Shown here one piece after another: positions 19,246-27,304 of a DNA stretch of 64,000 nt. The stretch's first letter is position 1. The number at the start of each line of letters is the position of its first letter. Source of the stretch: UBA1368 sp964563125 (lineage in GTDB: Bacteria; Bacillota; Syntrophomonadia; Syntrophomonadales; Syntrophomonadaceae); NCBI GenBank assembly GCA_964563125.1, contig CAZLVY010000001.1, positions 1 through 64,000 of the forward strand, written 5' to 3'. Under the pieces are notes generated by a model that searched no databases, was not told the DNA's origin, and worked only from the letters and a program-made list of their open reading frames with translations. Made by a program: the position numbers and the translations under genes.

Positions 19246-19803
19246 TTAGACCTCCATTACATCTTTTTCCTTGGCATATAAAATGGCATCAATCTCTTTT
19301 ACTCCTTTGTCGGTGATTTTTTGAATATCTTCATTGCCTTTTTTTTCTTCATCCTCGGATACCAGTTTCTCTTTTTCGGCTTGTTTAATCATATCATTAG
19401 CTTCGCGGCGGATATTCCTTACCGCTACTTTAGCTTCTTCTCCGCGTTTCTTAACTAATTTGACTAAATCTTTACGTCTCTCTTCAGTCAATTGGGGTAT
19501 TGCCAAACGGATGACATTGCCATCATTTGAGGGATTAATCCCCAAGTCAGATTTCATAATAGCTTTTTCAATATCGGCAATACTATGTTTATCCCAGGGC
19601 TGAATCACTAATAATCTAGCCTCAGGCACAGTTATATTCGCCAATTGATTCAAAGGTGTCGGTTCTCCATAGTAGTCAACCATAATTTTATCCAACATAC
19701 CTGGATTAGCTCGCCCGGCTCTCAGTGAAGCCAACTCTTTAGTTAAATGCTCAATTGCTTTTTTCATTCTATCCTCAGAATCTTGTGCAATTTCCTTGAT
19801 CAT
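19246..19803 (-). CDS. frr: Ribosome recycling factor
   Basis: With EF-G, RRF splits post-termination ribosomes. 185 residues, the standard length, with EHLTKELASLRAGRANPGMLD in the first helix, the beta-domain segment YYGEPTPLNQLANI and a long C-terminal helix. It follows pyrH by 5 nt. Confidence 0.97.
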   Translation of the reverse strand: MIKEIAQDSEDRMKKAIEHLTKELASLRAGRANPGMLDKIMVDYYGEPTPLNQLANITVPEARLLVIQPWDKHSIADIEKAIMKSDLGINPSNDGNVIRLAIPQLTEERRKDLVKLVKKRGEEAKVAVRNIRREANDMIKQAEKEKLVSEDEEKKGNEDIQKITDKGVKEIDAILYAKEKDVMEV

Positions 19804-19808
19804 TAACC

Positions 19809-20525
19809 TTACCTCCCTACATAAGTCCCTATATTCTGTCCCTGAACAGCTTTTAATATATTACCATTCCTGGTCAGGTCAAAGACGATAATAGGTATGC
19901 CATTATCCATGCAAAGTGATGCAGCAGTTGAATCCATTACTCCCAGACCTTTGTTAAGCACTTCAATATATTGTAACTCATTAAACTTGACAGCATTAGG
20001 ATTCTTCAGCGGATCTGAATCATAGACCCCATCAACTTTTTTGGCCATTAAAATAACTTCAGCCTCTATCTCAGCAGATCTTAAAGCAGCAGCAGTGTCA
20101 GTAGAAAAATAAGGATTACCCGTACCAGCGGCGAAAACCACTACCCGTCCTTTTTCCAAATGACGTATAGCCCTTCTTCTTATATAGGGTTCTGCAACTT
20201 CTTTCATCTCGATAGCTGACATGACGCGGGATTCCATTCCTTCCTTTTCCAGAGCATCCTGCAGAGCCAAAGAATTGATGACGGTAGCCAGCATTCCCAT
20301 ATAATCGGCTGTAGCTCTATCCATTCCCTGAGCACTACCAGCAACCCCCCGCCATATATTACCTCCACCTACTACTATTGCAACTTCAACACCAATTTTG
20401 ACTACTTCAACAACTTGCCTGGCAATAGATGACATTATATTATTGTCTATACCATAACCAGATTCGCCTGCCAGAGCCTCTCCACTAACTTTTAATACAA
20501 TTCTTTTGTACTTGGAAGCTTTCAA
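19809..20525 (-). CDS. pyrH: UMP kinase
   Basis: Hexameric amino-acid-kinase-fold enzyme phosphorylating UMP to UDP. 238 residues with KVSGEALAG at the N-terminus, VVGGGNIWRG, and GTGNPYFSTDTAAALRS. The order rpsB-tsf-pyrH-frr is conserved across bacteria. Confidence 0.97.
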   Translation of the reverse strand: MKASKYKRIVLKVSGEALAGESGYGIDNNIMSSIARQVVEVVKIGVEVAIVVGGGNIWRGVAGSAQGMDRATADYMGMLATVINSLALQDALEKEGMESRVMSAIEMKEVAEPYIRRRAIRHLEKGRVVVFAAGTGNPYFSTDTAAALRSAEIEAEVILMAKKVDGVYDSDPLKNPNAVKFNELQYIEVLNKGLGVMDSTAASLCMDNGIPIIVFDLTRNGNILKAVQGQNIGTYVGR

Positions 20526-20558
20526 AAAAGTACCTCCTAGCTGCTTTTAATAAAGCTA

Positions 20559-21203
20559 TTATTTAATCTGTGACATTACTTCGGCAGCAAAATCAGTCTT
20601 TTCTTTTTCAATACCTTCACCTACTTCGAAGCGGGCAAATCTGCGTACAGAAATGTTTTCACCAAGTTTTGCAATGTTTTCATGGATTAATTCCTGAACA
20701 GTCTTATCAGGATCTTTAATAAATGGTTGTTCCAACAAGCAATTTTCCTTAAAGTACTTTTCTATACGGCCTTCAACCATTTTATCTACAACTTTTTCTG
20801 GTTTTCCTTCTTCTAATGCTTGAGCTCTAAGAACTTCTTTTTCATGCTCGATAAGATTTACTGAAACTTCTTCACGAGATATAAATCCCGGGTTTGATGC
20901 CGCTATTTGCATGGCAATATCATATGCTAATTGTTTAAACTCATCAGTCTTAGCCATAAAATCAGTTTCACTGTTAACCTCTACCAGGACACCAATACGC
21001 CCTCCACCATGAATGTAAGAGGTGGTTATCCCTTCACTGGCTGCTCTGCTTGTTTTTTTGGCCGCTTTGGCTAAACCTTTAGTTCTTAATTCATCAATAG
21101 CCTTTTCAATATCTCCCTCAGTCTCAACCAGGGCTTTTTTACAATCCATCATTCCAGCTCCAGTTCTTTCCCGAAGCTCTTTCACCATCGCTGCTGTTAC
21201 CAC
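20559..21203 (-). CDS. tsf: Elongation factor Ts
   Basis: Nucleotide exchange factor for EF-Tu. 214 residues: UBA-like N-domain with RTGAGMMDCKKAL, then VEVNSETDFMAK of the core. This is the short form with a single core repeat common in Firmicutes and shorter than the E. coli protein. The start is GTG at 21203, nine bases from AGGAGG. Confidence 0.96.
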   Translation of the reverse strand: MVTAAMVKELRERTGAGMMDCKKALVETEGDIEKAIDELRTKGLAKAAKKTSRAASEGITTSYIHGGGRIGVLVEVNSETDFMAKTDEFKQLAYDIAMQIAASNPGFISREEVSVNLIEHEKEVLRAQALEEGKPEKVVDKMVEGRIEKYFKENCLLEQPFIKDPDKTVQELIHENIAKLGENISVRRFARFEVGEGIEKEKTDFAAEVMSQIK

Positions 21204-21244
21204 GATTAATAACCTCCTAATAAATTAATCAAATAGTTATGTTC

Positions 21245-21286
21245 AAAAAAAGGGGGTGTGTTAGGAAAACCCTATTCACCCCCTTC
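21245..21286 (-). terminator. Intrinsic terminator/attenuator between rpsB and tsf
   Basis: On the minus strand GGGGGTG pairs with CACCCCC across an 18-nt loop and is followed by seven T. It sits in the 90-nt gap between rpsB and tsf, and would set a higher level of S2 than EF-Ts mRNA. Confidence 0.75.
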
Positions 21287-21294
21287 GCTAACTT

Positions 21295-21993
21295 CTATGC
21301 AGTAACCTGTTCGCCTTGCCTGGCTTCCAGCACGGCATCTGCCATCTTGGATGAAATCAGTTTCACTGCTCTAATTGCATCATCATTACCAGGGATGACA
21401 TAATCAATTTCGTCAGGATCACAATTAGTATCAACAATAGCTACCACTGGTATACCTAATTTACGAGCTTCTGCTACCGCTATTCTCTCTTTGCGGGGAT
21501 CAACTATAAAAATTGCACCCGGCAGCTTATCCATGTCTTTGATACCGCCTAAAAATCTTTCCAGACGTTCTCGTTCATTTACAAGCTTTGCCACTTCTTT
21601 CTTACTTAAAACTTCAAAAGCACCGTCTTCTTCCATCTTCTCCAGTTCCTTTAGACGGAATACACGTTTTCTGATAGTTTTGTAGTTGGTTAACATACCA
21701 CCTAACCATCGCTGGTTAACAAAGTACATACCACATTTTAGTGCTTCATCCTTAATAGTTTCCTGAGCTTGTTTCTTAGTTCCTACAAAAAGAACTCCTT
21801 TTCCATCGGCAGCAACACTCTTAATAAAATCATAGGCTTCAGTAAATTTTTTAACAGTCTGCTGCAGGTCAATGATGTAGATGCCATTCCTCTCCATATA
21901 AATGTAGGTGGCCATCTTGGGGTTCCATCTGCGTGTCTGGTGTCCGAAATGCACTCCTGCTTCCAGAAGTTGCTTCATAGTAATTACCGACAC
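21295..21993 (-). CDS. rpsB: 30S ribosomal protein S2
   Basis: Late-binding protein of the small subunit. It has the standard opening VITMKQLLEAGVHFGHQTRRWNPKM and the coiled-coil insertion in the middle (about 95-150). The open frame starts at a GTG (22002) that lies within the Shine-Dalgarno itself. The GTG at 21993, eight bases after AGGAGG, gives the normal N-terminus and is taken as start, making 232 residues. Confidence 0.97.
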   Translation of the reverse strand: MSVITMKQLLEAGVHFGHQTRRWNPKMATYIYMERNGIYIIDLQQTVKKFTEAYDFIKSVAADGKGVLFVGTKKQAQETIKDEALKCGMYFVNQRWLGGMLTNYKTIRKRVFRLKELEKMEEDGAFEVLSKKEVAKLVNERERLERFLGGIKDMDKLPGAIFIVDPRKERIAVAEARKLGIPVVAIVDTNCDPDEIDYVIPGNDDAIRAVKLISSKMADAVLEARQGEQVTA

Positions 21994-22036
21994 CAACAAC
22001 ACCTCCTTTCAGTTTTAATCCTCCGCTGCTTCATCC

Positions 22037-22069
22037 TTCTTAAAAACTATTGCTAGCACTGTTTAAGAA
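22037..22069 (-). ncRNA. Possible structured 5' leader of rpsB
   Basis: In the roughly 100-nt leader before rpsB, TTCTTAAA (22062-22069, minus strand) can pair with TTTAAGAA (22037-22044) around a 17-nt loop. S2 is autoregulated through its leader in other bacteria, so this may be an operator. Only one hairpin is visible and I do not recognise a known leader family. Confidence 0.3.
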
Positions 22070-22099
22070 GTCCACCGGCGTGTGTAATCACCATCACAT

Positions 22100-22129
22100 A
22101 ATATACCATATAATATCGATTTGATGCAA
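22100..22129 (-). promoter_or_regulatory. Candidate sigma-A promoter for rpsB-tsf-pyrH-frr
   Basis: Minus strand TTGCAT (22129-22124), 18-nt spacer, TATATT (22105-22100). It lies about 105 nt before the rpsB start and after the codY terminator, where a promoter is expected. Confidence 0.5.
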
Positions 22130-22228
22130 TAATTATCCCCTATTCAATCTTATTATAATGATACTAACATATTAATTCAGTCGCTTTTTCTGATTAATTA
22201 GTTAAGAATTATGTCAACTTATCAATTA

Positions 22229-22256
22229 TAAAAAAAAAGCTAGCTTAAAAGCTAGA
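22229..22256 (-). terminator. Intrinsic terminator downstream of codY
   Basis: On the minus strand CTAGCT (22255-22250) pairs with AGCTAG (22245-22240) around a four-base loop, followed by C and eight T. It ends the dprA-topA-trmFO-xerC-hslVU-codY run 16 nt after the codY stop. Confidence 0.85.
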
Positions 22257-22271
22257 CTTAAATTAATACTG

Positions 22272-23060
22272 CTAATTATTTTTTTTTAATTCAGCAATAA
22301 GATAATCATTTAAGACTTTGATGTAGGTGCCCTTCATTCCCAATGACTTTGATTCTATAACACTGGCACTCTCGAATTTCCGCAAAGCACTGACAATGAC
22401 TGAACGGGTTATCCCGACTTTATCAGCAATACGACTGGCAATCAGCAAACCTTCTGTGCCATCTAATTCTGCCATTATATGTTCAATAGCTTCCCTTTCA
22501 GAATATGAAAGAGTAGCCAGCGCAATTTGTACTGAGGCTTTTTTCCTGGCTTCTTCTTCAATTCTTTCTGTCCGCATTCTCATTATTTCATTGGCAACAA
22601 CAATAGCTCCGTATTCTGCCAGTACTATTTCCTCTTCAGTAAATTCACGGTTTTCACGCATTAGAATTAAAGTTCCAACTCTTCTGGCACCACCAAAGAC
22701 TGGAGTAATAGACCATATCCTGGTTGAACAATCACAGGTAACATTATTGGGATTGAAGAAGCATTTGCGCCCATCTTCTAAAATCATATTAGTCTTGGTT
22801 TCTTGTATATTGGTCAACTCCTGATTAAAGCTTTCAGGGAATCTTTCCGCATGATTCATTAAGTCTTCAACTGCACTGCATTTTGCATCATCACTAAATG
22901 CATAACCACCTATTTGACCTCTGCGGCCAACAATAAATACACTACATTCTAAATTTTCTGCCAATACTTTCGCCATTTCAAAATAATCTACTGAAGATTG
23001 ACCAATCTTTTTCAGTATTTTATTTATCGATCTTGATTTTTCTAATAAACTCTTTTCCAT
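22272..23060 (-). CDS. codY: Global nutrient regulator CodY
   Basis: GTP- and branched-chain-amino-acid-sensing repressor. 262 residues: N-terminal GAF domain (about 1-155) and a C-terminal winged helix with SRIADKVGITRSVIVSALRKFESA as recognition region and the SLGMKGTYIKVLND ending typical of the family. The string xerC-hslV-hslU-codY matches Bacillus codVWXY. An odd feature is five cysteines in the GAF part (C39, C61, C100, C109, C111), including a C-x8-C-x-C cluster in the loop just before the conserved TPVFGGARRVGTLIL; I recall none in Bacillus CodY at this loop. Confidence 0.96.
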   Translation of the reverse strand: MEKSLLEKSRSINKILKKIGQSSVDYFEMAKVLAENLECSVFIVGRRGQIGGYAFSDDAKCSAVEDLMNHAERFPESFNQELTNIQETKTNMILEDGRKCFFNPNNVTCDCSTRIWSITPVFGGARRVGTLILMRENREFTEEEIVLAEYGAIVVANEIMRMRTERIEEEARKKASVQIALATLSYSEREAIEHIMAELDGTEGLLIASRIADKVGITRSVIVSALRKFESASVIESKSLGMKGTYIKVLNDYLIAELKKNN

Positions 23061-23071
23061 TAAATAACCTC

Positions 23072-24472
23072 CTACAATATGTATCTGCTAAGATCATCAT
23101 CTTCAATAATTTCTTTTAATTTGTCAGTAACAAAAGAAAGATCAATTAATATTTCCTGCCCTTGCATATTAGGTGACTCAAAAAGAAGATCTTCTAAAAC
23201 TTTTTCCATAATAGTATGCAATCGACGCGCTCCTATATTTTCAGTTTTAGCATTTACATCAAAGGCAATTTGAGCTAAATAGTCTATCGCTTCTTCGCTA
23301 AAAATTATTTTGACCTTTTCCGTAGCAAGTAATGCCGTGTATTGTTTAATCAACGAATTGTGCGGTTCTTGTAAAATCTTTTTCAAATCTTCCTTTTTCA
23401 AGCTATCTAATTCCACTCTGATTGGAAATCTGCCCTGCAGTTCAGGAATTAAATCTGACGGCTTACTAGTATGAAAAGCTCCGGCCGCAATAAATAAAAT
23501 ATGATCTGTTTTTACCGGTCCATATTTAGTAACAACTGTTGCTCCTTCTACAATAGGTAATATGTCTCTTTGTACCCCGCCTCGCGAAACATCAGGTCCA
23601 TAGGCCCCATCCCGACTGGTAATCTTATCAATCTCATCTAAAAATATTATACCGTCTTCTTCAGCTCTATTAATCGCTATTCTATAGACTTCGTCCATGT
23701 CGATTAAAAGCTGCGCTTCTTCGTAGGTTAATATCTTTCTTGCTTCAGCTACTGAGACTTTACGCTTTTTTTTCTTTTTAGGCATGAGATTACCAAACAT
23801 GTCTTGCAGATTTATGCCCATTTCTTCAACACCCGAACCAGAAAAAATTTCCATAAATGAAGGTTTCTTTTCCTCTACCTCAATTTCAATTATTTCTTTT
23901 TCCAATTCCAGACGGGTTACTTTTTGTTTTATAATCTCTCTTTTTTGCTGAATTTCCTGAACGCGATAATCATACTCTTCTTCTTTATTTTCGTTCGTTT
24001 CAGTATTGTGCCCCAGCAACAATTCAAAAGGATTTTTGGGCGATTTCTTTTTTTTGGGGAGAGGTATTATGTAATTGACTATTCTTTCCTCGGCCAAATC
24101 TTTCCCTTTACTTTCCACCTCCTCGTATTTCTCCATCTTCGCCATGCGAATCGATGTTTCAATTAAGTCACGTACCATCGAATCTACATCCCGACCGACA
24201 TACCCAACTTCAGTAAATTTACTGGCTTCTACTTTGACAAAAGGTGCCTTAACCAATTTTGCCAGACGCCGCGCAATTTCAGTTTTACCTACTCCGGTGG
24301 GTCCTATCATAATAATGTTTTTCGGATATATTTCATCCCGCATATCTTCAGGTAACTGCTTTCTGCGGTAGCGGTTCCGCAGTGCTATAGCAACAGCTTT
24401 TTTGGCTTCCTTTTGACCGATAATATGTTTTCCCAGTTCCTGGACTACTTCCTGAGGTGTAATGTTATACAT
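23072..24472 (-). CDS. hslU: ATP-dependent protease ATPase subunit HslU (ClpY)
   Basis: AAA+ unfoldase that feeds HslV. Walker A is GPTGVGKT at 57-64, the intermediate I-domain is lysine/glutamate-rich (about 140-250), Walker B is GIIFLDEIDK, and the C-terminus (DDDLSRYIL) is the HslV-activating tail. The ATG at 24472 (six bases after AGGAGG, overlapping the hslV stop by 8 nt) is preferred over the longest frame to 24499. About 466 residues. Confidence 0.96.
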   Translation of the reverse strand: MYNITPQEVVQELGKHIIGQKEAKKAVAIALRNRYRRKQLPEDMRDEIYPKNIIMIGPTGVGKTEIARRLAKLVKAPFVKVEASKFTEVGYVGRDVDSMVRDLIETSIRMAKMEKYEEVESKGKDLAEERIVNYIIPLPKKKKSPKNPFELLLGHNTETNENKEEEYDYRVQEIQQKREIIKQKVTRLELEKEIIEIEVEEKKPSFMEIFSGSGVEEMGINLQDMFGNLMPKKKKKRKVSVAEARKILTYEEAQLLIDMDEVYRIAINRAEEDGIIFLDEIDKITSRDGAYGPDVSRGGVQRDILPIVEGATVVTKYGPVKTDHILFIAAGAFHTSKPSDLIPELQGRFPIRVELDSLKKEDLKKILQEPHNSLIKQYTALLATEKVKIIFSEEAIDYLAQIAFDVNAKTENIGARRLHTIMEKVLEDLLFESPNMQGQEILIDLSFVTDKLKEIIEDDDLSRYIL

Positions 24473-25025
24473 TGCCAACCTCCTCTCGATCAGCATCAAT
24501 AATTTCCATTGTTATGTGATCATTAGTGTATATACAAATTTCAGAAGCTATTTTAAGTGCCTCATACGCAATTTCCGGTGCCGTCAAATCAGTAAACTTA
24601 ATAAGTGCTTTAGCTGCCGCCAGAGCATATGATCCTCCGGAACCAATCGCAGTAATAGCATCATCAGGTTCAATTACTTCACCAGTACCGGAAATAATAA
24701 GAATTTTTTCAGTGTCGGCAACGATAAGCAAGGCCTCCAACCGCTGCATTGTCCTGTCTGTTCGCCAATCTTTAGCAATATCTACCGCTGCTTTGGTCAG
24801 ATTCCCTCCTGATTGTTTCAGCTTTTCTTCAAATTTACTAAATAGTGTAAAAGCATCCGCTACAGCACCCGCAAAGCCGGCTATCACCTTGCCATCATAT
24901 AGTCTTCGTATTTTAGTAGCATTATGTTTCATAATAGTATTTTGGCCAAATGTTACCTGTCCGTCTCCGGCAATAGCAGTTTTATTATTTTTCCTGACTG
25001 CCACAATTGTTGTTCCTCTAAACAT
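24465..25025 (-). CDS. hslV: ATP-dependent protease proteolytic subunit HslV (ClpQ)
   Basis: Proteasome-like threonine protease. 186 residues starting MFRGTTIVAV; the catalytic N-terminal Thr is exposed after removal of the first four residues. GDGQVTFG and the GSGGSYALAAA segment are typical. It is translationally coupled to hslU, its ATPase. Confidence 0.96.
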   Translation of the reverse strand: MFRGTTIVAVRKNNKTAIAGDGQVTFGQNTIMKHNATKIRRLYDGKVIAGFAGAVADAFTLFSKFEEKLKQSGGNLTKAAVDIAKDWRTDRTMQRLEALLIVADTEKILIISGTGEVIEPDDAITAIGSGGSYALAAAKALIKFTDLTAPEIAYEALKIASEICIYTNDHITMEIIDADREEVGNV

Positions 25026-25027
25026 TA

Positions 25028-25942
25028 TTACCTCCGCGGATGTGTATTGTTATAAATGATTTTGATATTGTCTTTGGTTAAATGGGTATAAATCTGCGTA
25101 GTTGACAATTTTACATGTCCCAATAATTCTTGTACCGATCTTAAGTCTGCGCCATTATTTAATAAATGCGTAGCAAATGAGTGTCTAAGTGTATGAGGGC
25201 TTATTTTTTGATTTAAAGCTATAGCATTAACATATTTATTCAGTACATCCCGTACCGCTCTGCTTGACAGACGACCACCGAATCTATTTAGAAAGACGGC
25301 ATCAATTTCGCTGTCACTATCCTGTTTAATAAAAAACGGTCGGCTTCTTTTTAGATATAACTGCAGAGCCTCTTTGGCTTTTCTGCCCAGAGGTACCAAT
25401 CGTTCTTTATTTCCTTTTCCGTATACTTTTATATATTCTTCCTGAAAATCCAGCTTACTTATATCAAGCCCTACTAATTCGCTGACCCTTATTCCCGAAG
25501 CGTAAAGGGTTTCTAAAATAGCTTTATCCCTGATGCCAGAAGGTTTGGTTAAATCTGGCGCCTTCATCAGCATATCAATTTCCTGATTATATAAAAACTT
25601 GGGCAGTTTTTTTTCTTGTTTTGGTGTTGATACTGCCGCAATAGGATTTTCCGCTAATATATTTTGACGGCATAAATATCTGACAAAAGACCTCAGTGCC
25701 GCAAGTTTTCTGGCAGCAGTTGCCTTACTAAATCCCATGTTTTGAATGCAGGCCAGATATTCTCGTACTGATTTATGATTTAAGGTATCATTTGCCAACT
25801 GTTCGACAGGTTGCTTTTCTTTTTCCGCAAGAAATTGAAAAAACTGAATTAGATCAGTTTTATAACTAATTATGGTTAGTATTGAAGCACTTTTTTCAAC
25901 TCTTAAATGATTTAGAAAGCTATCAATATGTTGAAACAGCAT
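25028..25942 (-). CDS. xerC: Tyrosine recombinase XerC
   Basis: Chromosome dimer resolution recombinase. 304 residues: N-terminal SAM-like core-binding domain (about 1-95) and a catalytic domain with R152, K176, H250, R253, H276 and nucleophile Y285 in the usual arrangement (SGIRVSEL, HTLRHSFATHL, GHVKLSTTQIYTHL). Its place between trmFO and hslV matches Bacillus codV. Confidence 0.94.
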   Translation of the reverse strand: MLFQHIDSFLNHLRVEKSASILTIISYKTDLIQFFQFLAEKEKQPVEQLANDTLNHKSVREYLACIQNMGFSKATAARKLAALRSFVRYLCRQNILAENPIAAVSTPKQEKKLPKFLYNQEIDMLMKAPDLTKPSGIRDKAILETLYASGIRVSELVGLDISKLDFQEEYIKVYGKGNKERLVPLGRKAKEALQLYLKRSRPFFIKQDSDSEIDAVFLNRFGGRLSSRAVRDVLNKYVNAIALNQKISPHTLRHSFATHLLNNGADLRSVQELLGHVKLSTTQIYTHLTKDNIKIIYNNTHPRR

Positions 25943-25987
25943 ATTTTACTCACTCCTGATAAAAATCGTAGCATAATATGCATTATT

Positions 25988-27304
25988 TTACAACAACTCC
26001 ATAAACAATTCTGAATATTTGCTAATGTCCGCTAATGCTCTTTCGGTATAGGCAGCATACCGTTGTTCTTTATTCCTTATCCTTCGTGTTAAAGGAGGAA
26101 ATAATCCAAAATTAGAGTTAACTGGTTGGAAGTTTTTGGCATCTGAATTGGTAATAAAATTAATTAAAGCTCCAATCATAGTATTGCTTGACAATATTAC
26201 CGGTTCTTTTCCCTGCAGTAGATTTATAACATTAACAGCGGCAATTATTCCGGTAGCGGCAGATTCCATGTATCCTTCCACTCCGGTAATCTGACCGGCA
26301 AAAAATATCTGATCATTACCTTTGAACTGTAGAGTTGGTTTTAGCAAGTTGGGACTGTTAATATAAGTATTGCGATGCATAACCCCATATCTAACAAATT
26401 CTGCTTGCTTAAGTGCCGGGATCAAACGGAAAATTCTGTCTTGCTCTCCCCAGCGCAGTCTGGTTTGGAATCCAACTAAACCATATATCTGCCCTGCCTT
26501 ATCTTCTTGTCGTAATTGCAGTACTGCATATGCGGGCTCATTCTCTTCTGGATTTGTCAGTCCCACTGGTCGCATTGGTCCGTAACATAATGTCTCTTTT
26601 CCTCTGCGAGCCATTATTTCTATTGGCATACAAGCATTAAAAAACAATTTTTTATCGATACTGTGGCCTTCACTTATATCAGCATTTATTAAATTTTGAT
26701 AAAACTCCTCATATTCAACCTCACTTAAAGGACAGTTATAATAATCATCTGTCCCTTTCCCATAACGTGATGCTTTATAAGCTTTAGTCATATCAATACT
26801 TTCTACAGTAACGCTTGGGGCTACCGCATCGAAAAAAAATAGATTCTGCTCTCCCCCCAGTAAAGTTATATTTTGGCTCAGAGCATCTGAGGTAAGCGGG
26901 CCGGTTGCAATTATGGAAATATCATCAGCAGGAATTTCAGTTACTTCTGAGCGAATTATTTTAATATTGGGATGAATACTTATCTGGGCGGTAACCAGTT
27001 CGGCAAATAACTCCCTGTCAACTGCCAGTGCAGATCCTGCTGGAACTCTGGCTTTATCTGCACATAAAAGTAAAAGAGAACCGAAGGTCCTCATTTCTTT
27101 TTTAAGTAATCCCTGGGCTGTATTTTCCAACTCGGACTTTAAGGAGTTGCTGCAAACCAACTCACCTAAATTACTGGTCTGATGTACGGGAGTGGTTTGA
27201 TTAGGCCGCATTTCCCATAAATTGACTTGAATCCCTGCTGAGGCTATCCGGTAGGCAGCTTCACAACCTGCCAACCCTCCTCCGATAACATTTACCCTAG
27301 TCAA
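25988..27304 (-). CDS. trmFO: Folate/FAD-dependent tRNA (m5U54) methyltransferase TrmFO
   Basis: Uses methylenetetrahydrofolate and FAD to make ribothymidine in the tRNA T-loop. 438 residues; FAD-binding GGGLAGCEAA begins at residue 8, with the family's GYMESAATGIIAAVN near the C-terminus. It begins at a TTG (27304) that overlaps the topA stop. TrmFO (U54) and TruB (U55) in this window modify neighbouring T-loop bases. Confidence 0.95.
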   Translation of the reverse strand: MTRVNVIGGGLAGCEAAYRIASAGIQVNLWEMRPNQTTPVHQTSNLGELVCSNSLKSELENTAQGLLKKEMRTFGSLLLLCADKARVPAGSALAVDRELFAELVTAQISIHPNIKIIRSEVTEIPADDISIIATGPLTSDALSQNITLLGGEQNLFFFDAVAPSVTVESIDMTKAYKASRYGKGTDDYYNCPLSEVEYEEFYQNLINADISEGHSIDKKLFFNACMPIEIMARRGKETLCYGPMRPVGLTNPEENEPAYAVLQLRQEDKAGQIYGLVGFQTRLRWGEQDRIFRLIPALKQAEFVRYGVMHRNTYINSPNLLKPTLQFKGNDQIFFAGQITGVEGYMESAATGIIAAVNVINLLQGKEPVILSSNTMIGALINFITNSDAKNFQPVNSNFGLFPPLTRRIRNKEQRYAAYTERALADISKYSELFMELL

